Made by a program: the position numbers and the translations under genes | Source of the DNA: Tricholoma matsutake | Taxonomy: Eukaryota; Basidiomycota; Agaricomycetes; Agaricales; Tricholomataceae | Direction of reading: 5' to 3' | Length of the DNA stretch: 64,000 bases | Assembly (NCBI GenBank): GCA_026075535.2 | Contig: AP026538.1 | Location: 7,068,001 to 7,132,000 of the forward strand | The notes under the pieces: generated by a model | What the model was told of the DNA's origin: nothing | The model's database searches: none | What the model saw: only the letters and a program-made list of their open reading frames with translations | Shown here: positions 33,411 through 45,056 of the stretch, in pieces | How positions within the stretch are numbered: the first letter of the stretch is position 1 | Layout: the number at the start of each line of letters is the position of its first letter

Positions 33411-36400
33411 TCAAAAGTGAAAGGTAGCAAATGCAGCACAAAGACCATTATTCCATGCTGTTGAATTGCAAGGAACAATGTAATATTATTGATTAAACAA
33501 TAAATTAGTGTCAAGAAACCGCGATTCAATCACAGAAAACAAAAAAGCATAGCGGGCATTCCGAGCAATTGAAATGCTAGGATTAACGTAACATGGCGCA
33601 AATGGAATGGTAAAACAGACTCATATAGCAGGAACATTCCATGTAGTAGAGCATAGATGTTCCCTGCAGTTGAACTTCGGGGAACAAACATTCAAAGCAA
33701 GGTGGAAGAATGGTTCCAATTTATTTGAACAGAAATTCCTTGCATGTTCGCTCCCCGCATTGGCCTGAAACAACGTTCCCAACTGCAGGGCACAACAACT
33801 TTCACCAAAGTTGTTAAATAGTAATTCCCTGCTGTTGAACGGCTGGGAATGACGAAAAACCAGCTGACAAATGTAACACAATAGGCATGTGTATCATAGA
33901 GACCCATTTACAATAGTTCAACTACTGTAAATGCTCAAACAAACCTCTGGAATTTGAGAGCACACCAAGAAGCAGGAGTATCAGAATACAGTGCTGTTGG
34001 ACAGCAATGAACACTCAGAAGCCCAGGCCAGGAAGCTACATAGTTCACTGCAGTTCAACTGCTGTAAACTCCCGATGAACTACTCAACTATAAATGGAGC
34101 ATGCAGTAAGGTAGAGAGGGAGAGAGCTAGATGGGTCCAGTGTACATAGATGCTGTTGTGCACCATACAGCATAGACATTCTCTGCAGTTGAACTGCTAA
34201 GAATTTGACGGATATGGTAGAAGGAACCTCCAGTGGCAAAGGCAGTGCCTGAGCATGGCATAGACATTCCCTGCAGTTGAACTGCTGAGAATTCAATGGT
34301 TACAGAAGCAAGCACCAGCAATGAACACAGAACCTGCACAAAGGACTAGAGACTAAGCAGATGTGTAGAAAAAAGGTAGAGTAGTATTCCCAAGTGGCAA
34401 AGGCAGTGCCCAAGCACAGCGTAGACATTCTCTGCAGTTGAACTGCTGAGAATTTGATGGTTACAGAAGCAAGTGCCAGCAATGAACACAGAACCCGCAC
34501 AAAGGAGTAGAGAGTAAGCAGACATGTAGAAAAAAAGGTAGAGTAGTATTCCCTGCGGTTGAACCGCTGGGAATGAGAATCCAAGTATGAAGTTTGTGGT
34601 GTAAGACAAATGTTGAAGACGGTCAACATGGTAGCACCGCTACAGATGTGACATCATCAATCATCAATCGATCACATCCATTGTCAAGAACATCCTTTCA
34701 TTCCACACACAACAAATTCTCCACAGTTCAACTGCAGAGAATGTCGATATCAGGACGACGATGGGAATGGGGAAGGCCGTGATGATGCGACGCCATGGAA
34801 TACAACAGCACCAAATGAACAAATGGTGGGGAAATGGACAGAAGGACAAGATGCAGGCTACGAGGACGAGGCACGGATGCAAACCAGGCACCGTTTGGGC
34901 CGCAGGTAAGTGTTTTGTATTCTCCTTTCTTTATATTCATCATTAAATCAACTTCTATTTTCTCTACAATCTTCCTGGGTAAGGACCAGGACACTAGCAC
35001 CAACTGCAGCAACTGGTGACACACCACCTGCCAACGGCCTTGGGAGCAACTGCCCGTGGGGTGGATGGTGAGTAGGATGATGCCAGCAATGACTGCAGGG
35101 TATGGGCCGGTGGGAACTGGGGAAGGGGCACAACGATGATGAACAGATGACTACAATGAATGGGGAACGATGCCCAGGACAACCAAACCTCATGAGCAAG
35201 TGCTCATGGAGTAAACAGCAGGTGAAAGGATGGGAGGTGCCAAAGATGGCAGAGACGGCAAGGAGGGTGGTCGGCAACAACAGCGTTTCATGCATGTTCT
35301 TTTATTTTTCATTTTTTGTTGTCTGGACCTTATATAACACGGAAGGGTTGATTGCAGTTGAACTGCTATGAACGCAAAAGGTGGAACCAGGCTGTAACCG
35401 TTCAGCATGAAAGGTTGGTTATCTTGAACAGAAATTCTTACCTGCTGTTCAACAGCAGGTAATGACGAAACGTATCAGAACATCCAAGGGCGCTAGTATG
35501 GAAGGAACATTACCCGTCGTTCAACAGCAGGTAAAGACTAAAGTTATCCAAAGATGCAGAGAGGTTGGTATGCAAGGAACATTACCTACTGTTGAACGGC
35601 AGGTAATGACAATGTCTGGTATCTTCTCTGCAGTTCAACTGCTGAGAATTGACTGGCTGTTGTAGAAATGACTGAGATCCAGTGCATGTGGGAAAGTCGG
35701 CGGACACACATTGCAAGGATTGCTTAAACCAATGTCGAGTATGCTGTAGATGGGTCCATTCTCTGCAGTTGAACTGCTGAGAAATTGGTTCCGATTGAAA
35801 GAGGCACAATCATCAAGACCTTAGGTGAAGAAAAGATGTGGTGAGTAGGCAGATGCATAAGCAAGATGATATATTAGCCTTCCCTGTGGTTGAACCACTG
35901 GGAAATGGAGAGAAATGAAGGTTTCTCTATGTTTGAAATTTCACGGTACAAGGGGGATGTCACACATCTCAGTCACTTGTCACCATAGTGGCTGCGCTCA
36001 AGTCCACCATACTTATCTCTTATTCCCAGCAGTTCAACTGCAGGGAATGCTGAGCTGCTATCTCATTTATGTGTATGTCTGCATCCCTCATTACCAGCAG
36101 TTCAACCGCCAGGAACACTCAGCTATTATCTTATGTGTACACATCACAAGCATGTACAGTACTCAATCGTGGCAGTTTCTACAGTGGCAGCCAGTGACTT
36201 CTCAGCAGTTCAACTGCAGAGATGTTCTACGGCAAACTCAGCAGTTTGGAGTCTTCATGCATTGAATGTTATCGCCCTCTCATTTTCTCAGTAGTTCTGC
36301 TGGCCATACTGAATAAAAGACCTTTGGCATATGATGCTTTCTATGTGGTATTCTCCTTTGAAAAGCTACTCTGAAACTCTCAACAGTTCAACTGCAGAGA

Positions 36401-36719
36401 ATAGGACCACTGTCACCTATGGGTGCTGGCTTTAGTGCTTATTATTCGATGCAACTCTCAGCAGCGTTCCTTACCCACCTGCTCTATGTTACTTATACTT
36501 CCTCATCGTTGAACTGCAGGATCTTCTGGTCAAATGACCAACTGTTCCCATCCCACCTTTGTTCCCTGCAGTTGAGCCAGGGTTCCTCAATTTGTTGTTC
36601 CTAGCAGTTCAACTGCAAGGAACAAGCTCCACTTTGCCTTATTTCTCACTGTGTTGAACTGCCGGTTCTATGTGCACATTGTCTTGCCTTGTTCCCAGCA
36701 GTTCAATTGTGTGGAATGA

Positions 36720-36910
36720 TCATTTGTTGTGTGTTTTTTCAAACAAGTCATGTGCGCCAAATATCGACATCTCTCGGGGGGGGGGGGGGGGGGGGGGGAG
36801 AGATGTCGATATTTGGTGCATGTGAACTCTCTCCCACTCCATTATGTCTTTTATACCTGTTCCGCTAGGTTGAACCTAATGGAACTGATTTCTTATTGCT
36901 TCAGGAGTAT
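36720..36910. repeat. Hairpin repeat, right copy with 23-G run
   Basis: Arms at 36749-36775 and 36799-36824 (core CAAATATCGACATCTCTC) flank an uninterrupted run of 23 G (36776-36798). It is inverted relative to the copy at 33235-33410. The homopolymer length may be an assembly estimate. Confidence 0.75.
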
Positions 36911-37467
36911 ACACCCAATGGAAGTGCATTGAAATTTTTTGTTCTTTGCAGCTGAATTTGGCATTTTCCGATAATTGGCTGTTCAAAACCCGTTTTCATT
37001 GATATTGTATCTTGTATCTGCTACTGACCTCTTCCCTGCTGTTCAACAGCTAGAGAATGATGGTCGTATAGTTCTATGTTCGATTTATTGGTGGGCTGGC
37101 TCTGGACTGCCTGCCCAAGTCTCTGTTCTGTCACCAGTCATCCTTATCGCATTTGGTGGCTCCTTGCAGTTGAACTACAGAGAACGTTTACCAAGTGCAT
37201 TGAATTTTACTGTAAACAACCTTGATATTCTGGCTCTTAAGTAAACCCTGCACCATTAAACAGCAGATAACATTCTATTTTCTCTATATATTTGAGCAGT
37301 ATAAGATTGGGATTCACTCTGTGAAGAACAAAAGCATCTGCAAAATATATGAGACTTGTAAAAATTACACACATATAGTATGGAGGATGCCTTGGCCATC
37401 CTTGAAACATCATTGACGATCGAAGTCATTTTGGAGTGTATTTGTACATATTTACACCTACTCTTCA

Positions 37468-38745
37468 ATGCAGCCTTCGATGGAACAATGCCTAGAAGCT
37501 GTGGAGCTCATGCAACTCATTGCATCAAATGTTTGTGGAATAGAAAATCTTCTACATCTTGCACTGGTGTGCACAAGGACTGCTGGACCAGCACTAGAAG
37601 AACTTTGGAAAAGAAACCATGACTTGAAGACGCTACTGCATTGCCTACCGATCTCAGGCGATAAGCTAATTGTACGCTTGATATCATCTTGGTGAAAACC
37701 ATACTTATCTTTCCACATGTTATAGGTTCTGAACTCCACTCTGACCGATTACGATTGGAACAAGTTTACTACTCATGCACAACTCATGACTCAGCTTGAC
37801 TTCAATTTTTACACTTCATTCGACTACAATATAGGAAGATTTAAGGACCGTGTTGTGATCCACAATGACGTGTACAATGCAATCGTTGATGTGTCTCTAA
37901 CACAGCTGTCCAATGACCGCTTATTCCATTGCCTGCAAGAACTTTCTTTTTGTGGAACATCTCCAATGGTGCTGACAGAAATCAATTCTGGCATGCTATA
38001 TCTCGTTAATAGCAAAAATTTCAGTGCACCGGCAGAACTTACCCTTTGTAAAATATCCATCTGAAGCAGCTCATACAATTTTCTCACTTTGATTCAATCA
38101 CAACGCTGGAGATCTCTGCTATGCAAGCAATTGAACTACTGCCAGAAAACTCCCTCCATTTCCTTAACCTCCAACACCTCACACTATCTTTAGTCTTATT
38201 TGAAGGTGATTGCCAACGCAAATTCTTTAAAGCTCTCAGCCAAGCTAAACTGGAATACATTGATATTGGTGGCATGGAATACGCACCTAGCATGCGAAAG
38301 CTACAAAAAATCCTCAATGCACTACGTGATCATTGCGATCATGATACACTCTGAATTTTGATCATGCGTCGTATCAGTCCGGATGATGAAGGAGATTTTG
38401 ATTGGGTGGATGAGATTCAATCAGTTGAGGTTGGCAATCTGGAGCCACTAGCTTGTTTTTCTCATCTTCAAGCATTGCGCATCAGTGAAGCAACAGAAGT
38501 TCATGAAGACGATGTCAAACCAATTGCATCATTCTTAGCTAGATCATTTCCCGATCTAGAGGAATGCGGTGTAGTACCTCTCCGAAGACATACACCTGAC
38601 AGAGAAACTGACAACAAGGATTTGAATTTGATACCAGGAAAAGACTGGCAAGATTGGCAAGCTATTCGAAAGGAGCTGGAAAGAATCAAGGGAAGAACAA
38701 TATTTACTGGTGACATTTGTTCACATTTTTTTGTAAAGTTTCCTG
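37468..38745 (+). pseudogene. F-box-like/leucine-rich protein gene, broken
   Basis: Exon 1 (37468-37671) encodes an F-box-like segment, MQLIASNVCGIENLLHLALV followed by CTRTAGPALEELWKRN, and ends HCLP. Intron 37672-37725 keeps the frame. The following region is Leu-rich (CLQELSFCG, ALRISEATEV, FPDLEECGV), as in the large F-box families of mushrooms whose members select ubiquitylation targets. A frameshift near 38050 and a TGA at 38352 break it. It ends shortly before the non-autonomous element inserted at 38828. An upstream ATG at 37380 is open but in a different frame. Confidence 0.6.
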
Positions 38746-38827
38746 TATATATCACTCCTTATATGGCAACACTACACATACACCATATTGGCCTGTCATC
38801 ATGCAAACAAACAAACACGTGGAAACC

Positions 38828-40708
38828 ATGCTCCTTGACTTGTTACAACCACAATAAACAGTGGTAAACACCTCTGCTCAACATTGCTTGCAACGTCGAC
38901 ACTTCAATTTACATCTGATTTTTGATCGGATTTTGCCATCACGAATGCTCTCGGCGTCTCCAGGCCTGGCCTGATGTGCTAAGAGATCCGTCCATCCGAT
39001 CCCCGGGGATGCCCTGGTCATTGTTTTTGACTTGACAATGGCTGCTATTTGTCTTGTTCCCCTGTGCTTTGAGGATCCTGGCTAGGTGAGTGGTGTCTAT
39101 GAAAGAGTAGTCTAGGTCCCTATGGGGGCTTAGAGTGGGTGTGGGATGCCTGCTTCAATGCTTGCCCAAGTCGACGCACTTGTTTAGTTGGAGGAGGTCC
39201 GGCTTAGGGGAAAGGACACTCTCACTGGACTGTTGGTCATCCTTGAGGCCACCAACCTCCATGCTCTGTGAGTTTCTACTACTAGAGACATGTTACACTG
39301 ACTATCCACTTGGAATACACCATCGTTAAAAGGGGCCAGGTGATGGTGCCTCCTGGGGGCTAGGACAATGCTCGGGTGGCCGCTTCTCACCACTCACTCT
39401 CTACCTCTGGTGCTCTCCCCTCCTGGGGTGTTATGACCCGGGTTCAACCTTCTCCCACCAGGCAGCAGGATGTGTGGCCTGCCTGCCCCCTCGGAGCGTT
39501 TGGAGGATGTGTCAGGTGGATCTGAAACTGAGATAAGGGACCATCTGCTATTGATTCCACACTATGTATCTTGACTTCTACTGTCATCTACTCACGCTAA
39601 CTCACTCTCTATGCCTAAACAGCGAACCAGAGACCATCCATCTCACCAGGGTCTACACGACCCCTCCCTGATCACAGGTGACATCTTTGACGATGATGCC
39701 CAAGACTACGACACCCAGTTTGCACAGAACAAACTGGAGGTAGCAGCTGCCCTAGGCAGTTTGAGATCTGTGGGTGGGGGGACCTCCCCGACCCTGATGA
39801 TTATGAGGACTTTCTTGCTATGCAGGAGGCCCTCACTTATGCTGCACGCTGCGTATTTCGATCAATAGCATCATATACCAGTACTAACTTGCTGTTAATG
39901 CCCAAATGGACAACCAGAGACGATCGTTCCAATGATCCTATGCCTCTGGCAGCTGTCCCAGCTTCCTATGTGGTGATGCCAATAGCTCCAGCAGAGCTTC
40001 AATCTGGGGAACCCTTGTCCCCAGTACAGTGCCATTGTCGTTACAGATGGCTGTGCCGTTACTAGTGTGGGGCATTCTGCTCCACACCCATCACCACCAG
40101 TCCGCTGGCTGCTGTTGGGTTGGTGACAAGTGTCGCTGCCCTTTACGTTCTCCCCACTGTGGGGGGGAAACTGCTATCGAGTGCATGTGCTTGCAGCGCG
40201 TTTGCTCAAGGGGGGCCTTGGCCCCCTGCCTATGGTGGTTCTGGTGAATAACCAGGTGAACAACCAGCTGCCTCATTACTGTCACTCATGCATGGACGCG
40301 GTGATGGTCCACCTCATTCATCTGGGGTGGTCAATCCTCATTGGCTGGGAGTATGCAGACGGTTATTCCTCCCGCAAGGGGGGATTTATGGTGAATTGAC
40401 ACCACTGCGCCTGATCTGACTTCGGTTGGATATGTGGCCAGGGGACCAGTTTGCACCAGTGGGCGACCTAATGGCTAGCTTCAGGAGGGGGGGGCTCCCC
40501 CTCCAGATTATTGCCTTTCCTGTCTGAGAGGACAATGTCTGTGGCACTGCCCGCCTAAAGTGGCTAAAACAGGGACCTGGGTTGGGAAGCAGGCGAGGGG
40601 AACATGTAGATAGAGTAGTACCTTTGTTTGTTCCCTGCTCCACGGACTGCGTTAGGGTGCCGCATTATAAATCGTCGATCCAAAAAAAAAAAAAAAAAAG
40701 AAAAAAAA
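38828..40708 (+). mobile_element. Non-autonomous LINE-like element, copy 2
   Basis: 1881 bp, A-rich tail at 40682-40708, TSD AAACACGTGGAAACC at 38813-38827 and 40709-40723. Same family as copy 1 but about 300 bp longer in the middle. The extra part includes a frame from 39611 (MPKQRTRDHPSHQ, DIFDDDAQDYDTQFAQNKL) that shifts frame and continues (DYEDFLAMQEALTYAARCVF). This looks like the remains of a small ORF1-type protein, not certain. Confidence 0.88.
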
Positions 40709-40724
40709 AAACACGTGGAAACCC

Positions 40725-41980
40725 ATGAGTTCCACACAACTACCTCTGCAACTGCCACAAGAAACTTATAGTAACATACCAATGGGTGGGTTTAATTCAT
40801 TGTACCAGCCAGTAGTTTTGATAACAATCATGAGAAATATAGCCTCAAGACCATTTGTTTTCGTCGAAAAAGATGGCAGCATTTATTCATCCCCAAACAT
40901 GACTTATCTCCCTGCAAGTGGGGGAGGGACTTTTTTCTTCATGTTTTTCCTAACCCTAACCCTAATACCAGCTTATGCCGATGTCTATAACAATGAAATG
41001 CACCATCCCAGAGAAATTAAGAAGCTCAGATGGGCCTCTGCTCGCTCACCACACTTGGCATATGTTCCACGATCAACGACTTTCAATAACTCTATTTTCG
41101 AGCGCTTGATCTGCTCTTACCACAACATAAAGATCATGAGGGAAGGAAACTGGTACTTCCTCTCGTCGGAGATACAAGCGCGATGGTCGAGACTTGAGCA
41201 AGCACTCCGATGGGTGGCAAGTTCCATATTTTCAGATAACAGAGTCAATTTGCCTTTAGGTTTTGATGCTGGTCCTTTCCCTTCTGCACATGGGTACCTG
41301 CAAAAACACAAAGAGGAATATCATGCACATTACTGCACTATGAAGTCACGTGATGCCATCCTCAGTCTTATGGTGCTCTGCGCATTTGCAATATCAACAA
41401 CCAAACCTTCACCCTATCATAAACCTCAGCAATGGGTTACCATCCTTCAGCACAATGACGCCAACATACAGGCTTCTTGGATCGAGGATTTTGCACATTC
41501 TGCATCTGTTGATTTTTCCGAAAGCATTGGGCAAGTTGGCATGGTTGCCAACATTGCTGACATTGAGTGGACAGAATCCATTGAGTGCATGATACTTGCA
41601 AACATACCAACATGGTTATACTGGGGTAACCAATACAGTCTGCCTAACCATTTTCACCAACGGCTTCGTAAATAACAACCCTATCCAAGTGAACTCAATT
41701 CTCCACTGCGGCCACTGGCATCCCCAGATGCAACTATGGCTGACATAAAACTCCCAACTGGGTCAAGACAGAAGCTGAATGAAGACTGGAAAGAATACTT
41801 CATTTGAAGGACAGCACAATGAATGAAATTCTTTGAATGCGAGTCTAACAAGCAGCATTCCAGACATGAAGCTCGAGAGATAAAAAATTTATCCTTCCCA
41901 ACTCCTACACGAAAAGGTGCTCATGTGTTTCATTGGGAAGAACAAGGTGATGGGGTTCAGATCAGAAAGTGGATACCCTT
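40725..41980 (+). pseudogene. Conserved basidiomycete gene of unknown function, 5' part
   Basis: Open from ATG 40725 for 316 codons (NIPMGGFNSLYQPVVLITIM, IFERLICSYHNIKIMREGNW, IPTWLYWGNQYSLP), then stops at 41673, 41803 and 41818 in the same frame before HVFHWEEQGDGVQIRKWI, where LINE C is inserted. The ATG directly follows the TSD of the element at 38828-40708. I recognise this as a multi-copy family in mushroom genomes (a conserved P-x-W-[FLY]-[YF]-W-G motif near the middle) but no function is known to me. A CTAACCCTAACCCTAATACC-like stretch at 40951-40970 could be an intron end. Confidence 0.65.
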
Positions 41981-44900
41981 TTTTTTTTTTTTTGGGTCAA
42001 AATTTTATAATGCGGCACCTGATTGCAGTCCACGGCAGAGACATACAAATGAAGTACACTATGCCCAATCCAAGTCCCCCTCCTGCTGACCTTCACACCA
42101 GCCACCTAGATAGCTGTAATGACCACTAAGGAGGCCCCCTTTATCGAGTAAACAGACTCGCCAGTGGTGGCATACCAACAACCCAGACTTGATGATGCGT
42201 CCCTCAAGACTCCACGGATATATGTGCAAGATTTAGGGGAAACTGCTGCCCCGACGTGAGCCTCTCAGCTCGGAAAGGAAGGCGTAGTCGACTGACTCGT
42301 CATAATGCGCAACTGACAGTGGATCTGAAAGCGCTCAGGCACCTCCCCAAACCAGTACCTGGTGTTGTGTCCCCCCTCCCTGACAGTCGCTCCTGAACAC
42401 AGGTGGGCCCCCTTTATGAGGGTTAACGGACTTGTCTGGTGCCCTACAGCCACCCCAATGTACCGATCACACTAGCCAGAACCAGATGAGGGTCATATGC
42501 CCTGTGCACCCAACCTATCCTGGATCCCACGCTAGCAGGGTGCACGACCCTAATGCAGGGTTATTGTCCAAAAATTTGTGGAAGCCTTCGACAGTGTCTG
42601 GGCTTGCTTGACTTTCTTTGCAGTCTACTGATGGGCAGACATGTAAAACATGATCTTGAGTTTGGATCTCGGGACCACGGCACCAGCATTGGTACTCCCC
42701 TATAGGAGCATGGCCAGTAATCATGCGAGTTGCATGGGAGGTATCAGTAGTACTGTTTCCCATGACTTTCAGCCAAGGCCCACCTTTGTGGGTCAAGGGT
42801 AGAACTGGTTTCCCTCCAACTCCTTTGAGTTGGAGGAAATGCCATCCATGGTACGATGGTTCTGAGAACCATGTGTGCCACTCCTTGCAAACTGCCTTTT
42901 TGACTTGGTTTCTAAGGTAGTCTAAAGACACCTGAGGGTGTCTGCCCATGGAGATCTTGGTAGATGTAGCTACATCATGAGCCTCCTTATGCACATTCCA
43001 CTTGAATTTCGAGGGGACATGCCAGAATGTGATGTTCCTCTCTTCATCTCCAGCCAGCCAGGGATGAAGTGAGCGACAAGCATCCAGGGCAAATATTTGC
43101 CCAGAACATGGTGTTGGATCCACAAGGTACTCGATGCCCACTGTAGAGTCCGAGAAGATGACCAGCTTTCTGCAGCCCCTGCTGCAAGCAGCTGAGACGC
43201 CCAGCTGGAGGGCGAATAATTTGACTTCCGGGGGGGGTTCTCCTCCCAGAGGCTGAGACAATGCGATCGACTTGTTCCCCTTGTCCAAAGATGAGTGCAC
43301 AAGCGACAGCTTGGAATTTAGCATCAGTGGGCACTGATGCATCCACTGCAACGATGAGAGTGTCTTCCTCCACCTGGGCAGATGCCCAAGCTTTGTCGAG
43401 GTCACTCCTGTAAGACTTCCTTGCCTCGTCCTCCTTGGAGGCAAGGTGATGAGCAGAGAAGTGAGTGGGGAACAAGTCCTTCACTCTGTTTCCAGGCATG
43501 TTTTCTTCCCCAAAGGGGTCAAATTCATCATCCGGTACAAGGGCCAGTGCTGTCGCAGAAGCGACAGACAGGCCCTGTAGTGTGAGTGTGTTGAGTACAT
43601 CACCTCCCCAGAGACCTAAGTCGTGAGGGTGGGTTGTGCCAACATGTTTCACTCCCAAGATTGCTCTCAGGGGGTGAGATGGGGCCAGCAGGGGGGTTCT
43701 AAACACCCCTCTGTTGACTAATCTTTGCAGTAACAGTTGCATGGGCAACAGTCCTGCGATACTTTCCAGACCACCAATAGGGGTGGTATGGAAGGCACCG
43801 AGGATCCAGCATGCAGCGATGGACTGCACCCTGGCCAGTGTTTTCATGACACCTTTGACGTGTGCGCCCTTGAAGTGCCAGAGTCTTAGTCCGTATGTCA
43901 TAATGGATACGATGCATGAACGGTATAGGGGTTAACCCTCTTACAGAGTTGCCGAGCATTCCCATTGCCCTTGCCATGGTGAGGGCTTTGGTGGAGTAGA
44001 ATCGTGTGTGCTCCTTGAAGGAGAGTTTGCGATCAAAGAAGAAGCCAAGGTACCTCCAGGTAGTCTTGGGTTTTAGAGGTGAGTTGCCAGTGTATGGGGC
44101 AAACCCTAAATCTATCGGTAGAGGAGTGAAATTCCTCGACCTAGAAAAATGGAATATCTCCGATTTGTCATGTTCCAGGACAAGTCCGAGGGAGGTGAAT
44201 GCCTGGAATATCCAGCCATATGCTTCTTTGAGAAGGGGGAGATTGTCCTCCAGCTGTGCAGAGTGGGTGATGAGAGTGCCATTGTCCACATAGGACATAA
44301 GCTCGACATCTCTGCCAATGTTGCTTCTTCTGAAGAGCTTCATAATGGGCATTAGGTATAACGCCAATAGGACAGGGGACAAGGCCGAACCTTGTCCCAC
44401 CCCCACATCTGCTGCAAAGGAGCCAGATGAAAAGGCATTCCATTTGTAGGTCATCTTGCAACCGACGAGGTATGAGCAGAAGAAATTCACTACTGGAACC
44501 CTGACCAAGAGATTATCTCCAGTAAAACCTGGTGGTTTAGGGAGGGGAAGAATTGAGCAATGTTGAATGTGACAATGCTTGTTTTGAGACCTTGGGCCCA
44601 TCCTGCCCTGACGAGATGGGTGAGGTAGATTCCTGCGTCCTCTGTGGAACGCTGGGCAACTCCTCTGAACTGGTTTTGCTTGAAGGCTTATGAGCCACAC
44701 CGTCGAACTGGAGCTGCCTAGACAGCATCTTTTTGACCAGTTTTCCCAGAGTATTCAGTAGCACAATGGGCCTGAACAACTTTGGAGTAGAGTAGTTAGG
44801 TTTTCCTGGTTTCAGGATAATGACCGACAGGGATTCCTTGAAATGTGCTGGCCAGTGGCCAACAGTGATGCACACCTCAGCAATGCGGGTGATGAGACCT

Positions 44901-45056
44901 GCCACCTTGGGTTGCTGCACCAGTGTTTTAGGTGCGACCATGTAACATGATCAGGACCTGGAGCGGAATGGGAAGAGCATGCACTAAGCGCTTCTTTCAT
45001 TTCTGTAATGGAGAATGGGATCCAGGCCCTTTCAGGCACCAGATCCAGATCATTTA
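41981..45056 (-). mobile_element. LINE C: 5'-truncated non-LTR retrotransposon
   Basis: 3076 bp, poly(T) at 41981-41993, TSD AGAAAGYRGATACCCTT at 41964-41980 and 45057-45073 (two mismatches). It is truncated in the endonuclease-RT linker, as usual for target-primed reverse transcription. Deleting it and one TSD restores the reading frame of the interrupted gene. Confidence 0.92.
42515..45056 (-). pseudogene. LINE C ORF2 (reverse transcriptase and RNase H)
   Basis: RT palm and fingers lie at 44941-43960 (KPGKPNYSTPKLF, GQGSALSPVLLALYL, MSYVDNGTLITH). The YVDD box reads YVDN, so the second catalytic Asp is lost through GAC GAT to GAC AAT. A small deletion after RGLTP near 43935 shifts the frame. 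RNase H (LIVAVDASVPTDAKFQAVA, SDSTVGIEYL, HVPSKFKWNVHKEAHD) is at 43380-42970. The C-terminal Cys/His segment (CWCRGPEIQTQDHVLHVCP) is at about 42660. Frameshifts at about 43230 and 44690 also break it. Confidence 0.85.

Larger units (their letters stand above)
30381..37190. repeat. Dispersed array of about 35 short palindromes (GTTSAAC core)
   Basis: Palindromes of about 20-30 bp at approximately 30381, 30488, 30693, 30842, 32836, 32961, 33160, 33450, 33557, 33658, 33824, 33908, 34044, 34177, 34266, 34426, 34548, 34715, 35350, 35435, 35508, 35580, 35622, 35756, 35879, 36020, 36088, 36198, 36376, 36508, 36560, 36597, 36689, 37031 and 37160. Examples: CTTGCTGTTCAACAGCAAGG, CCCAGCAGTTGAACTGCAGG, CCTGCGGTTGAACCGCTGGG, CCTGCTGTTCAACAGCAGGT, TACAATAGTTCAACTACTGT. 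The 7-bp core GTTGAAC or GTTCAAC is nearly constant, while arms differ in both halves at once, so pairing is kept. None was seen inside the inserted element at 30921-32501 or in flanking genes. No protein-coding gene is supported in this interval. Confidence 0.85.

Noticed and set aside
34728..35371. Several open frames of 60-100 codons between palindromes
   Set aside because: Overlapping on both strands, no recognisable domain or splice structure, and contain or abut the palindromes. Best treated as non-coding.
36776..36798. G23 run as a possible G-quadruplex or functional tract
   Set aside because: Homopolymer length is unreliable in assemblies, and the sister copy has only eight C. The hairpin arms are the conserved part.
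40949..40970. CCTAACCCTAACCCTAATACC resembling telomere repeat
   Set aside because: Only about three units, inside a gene-like frame and next to an AG that could end an intron (CTAAC branch-site form). Not evidence of a telomere or fusion.
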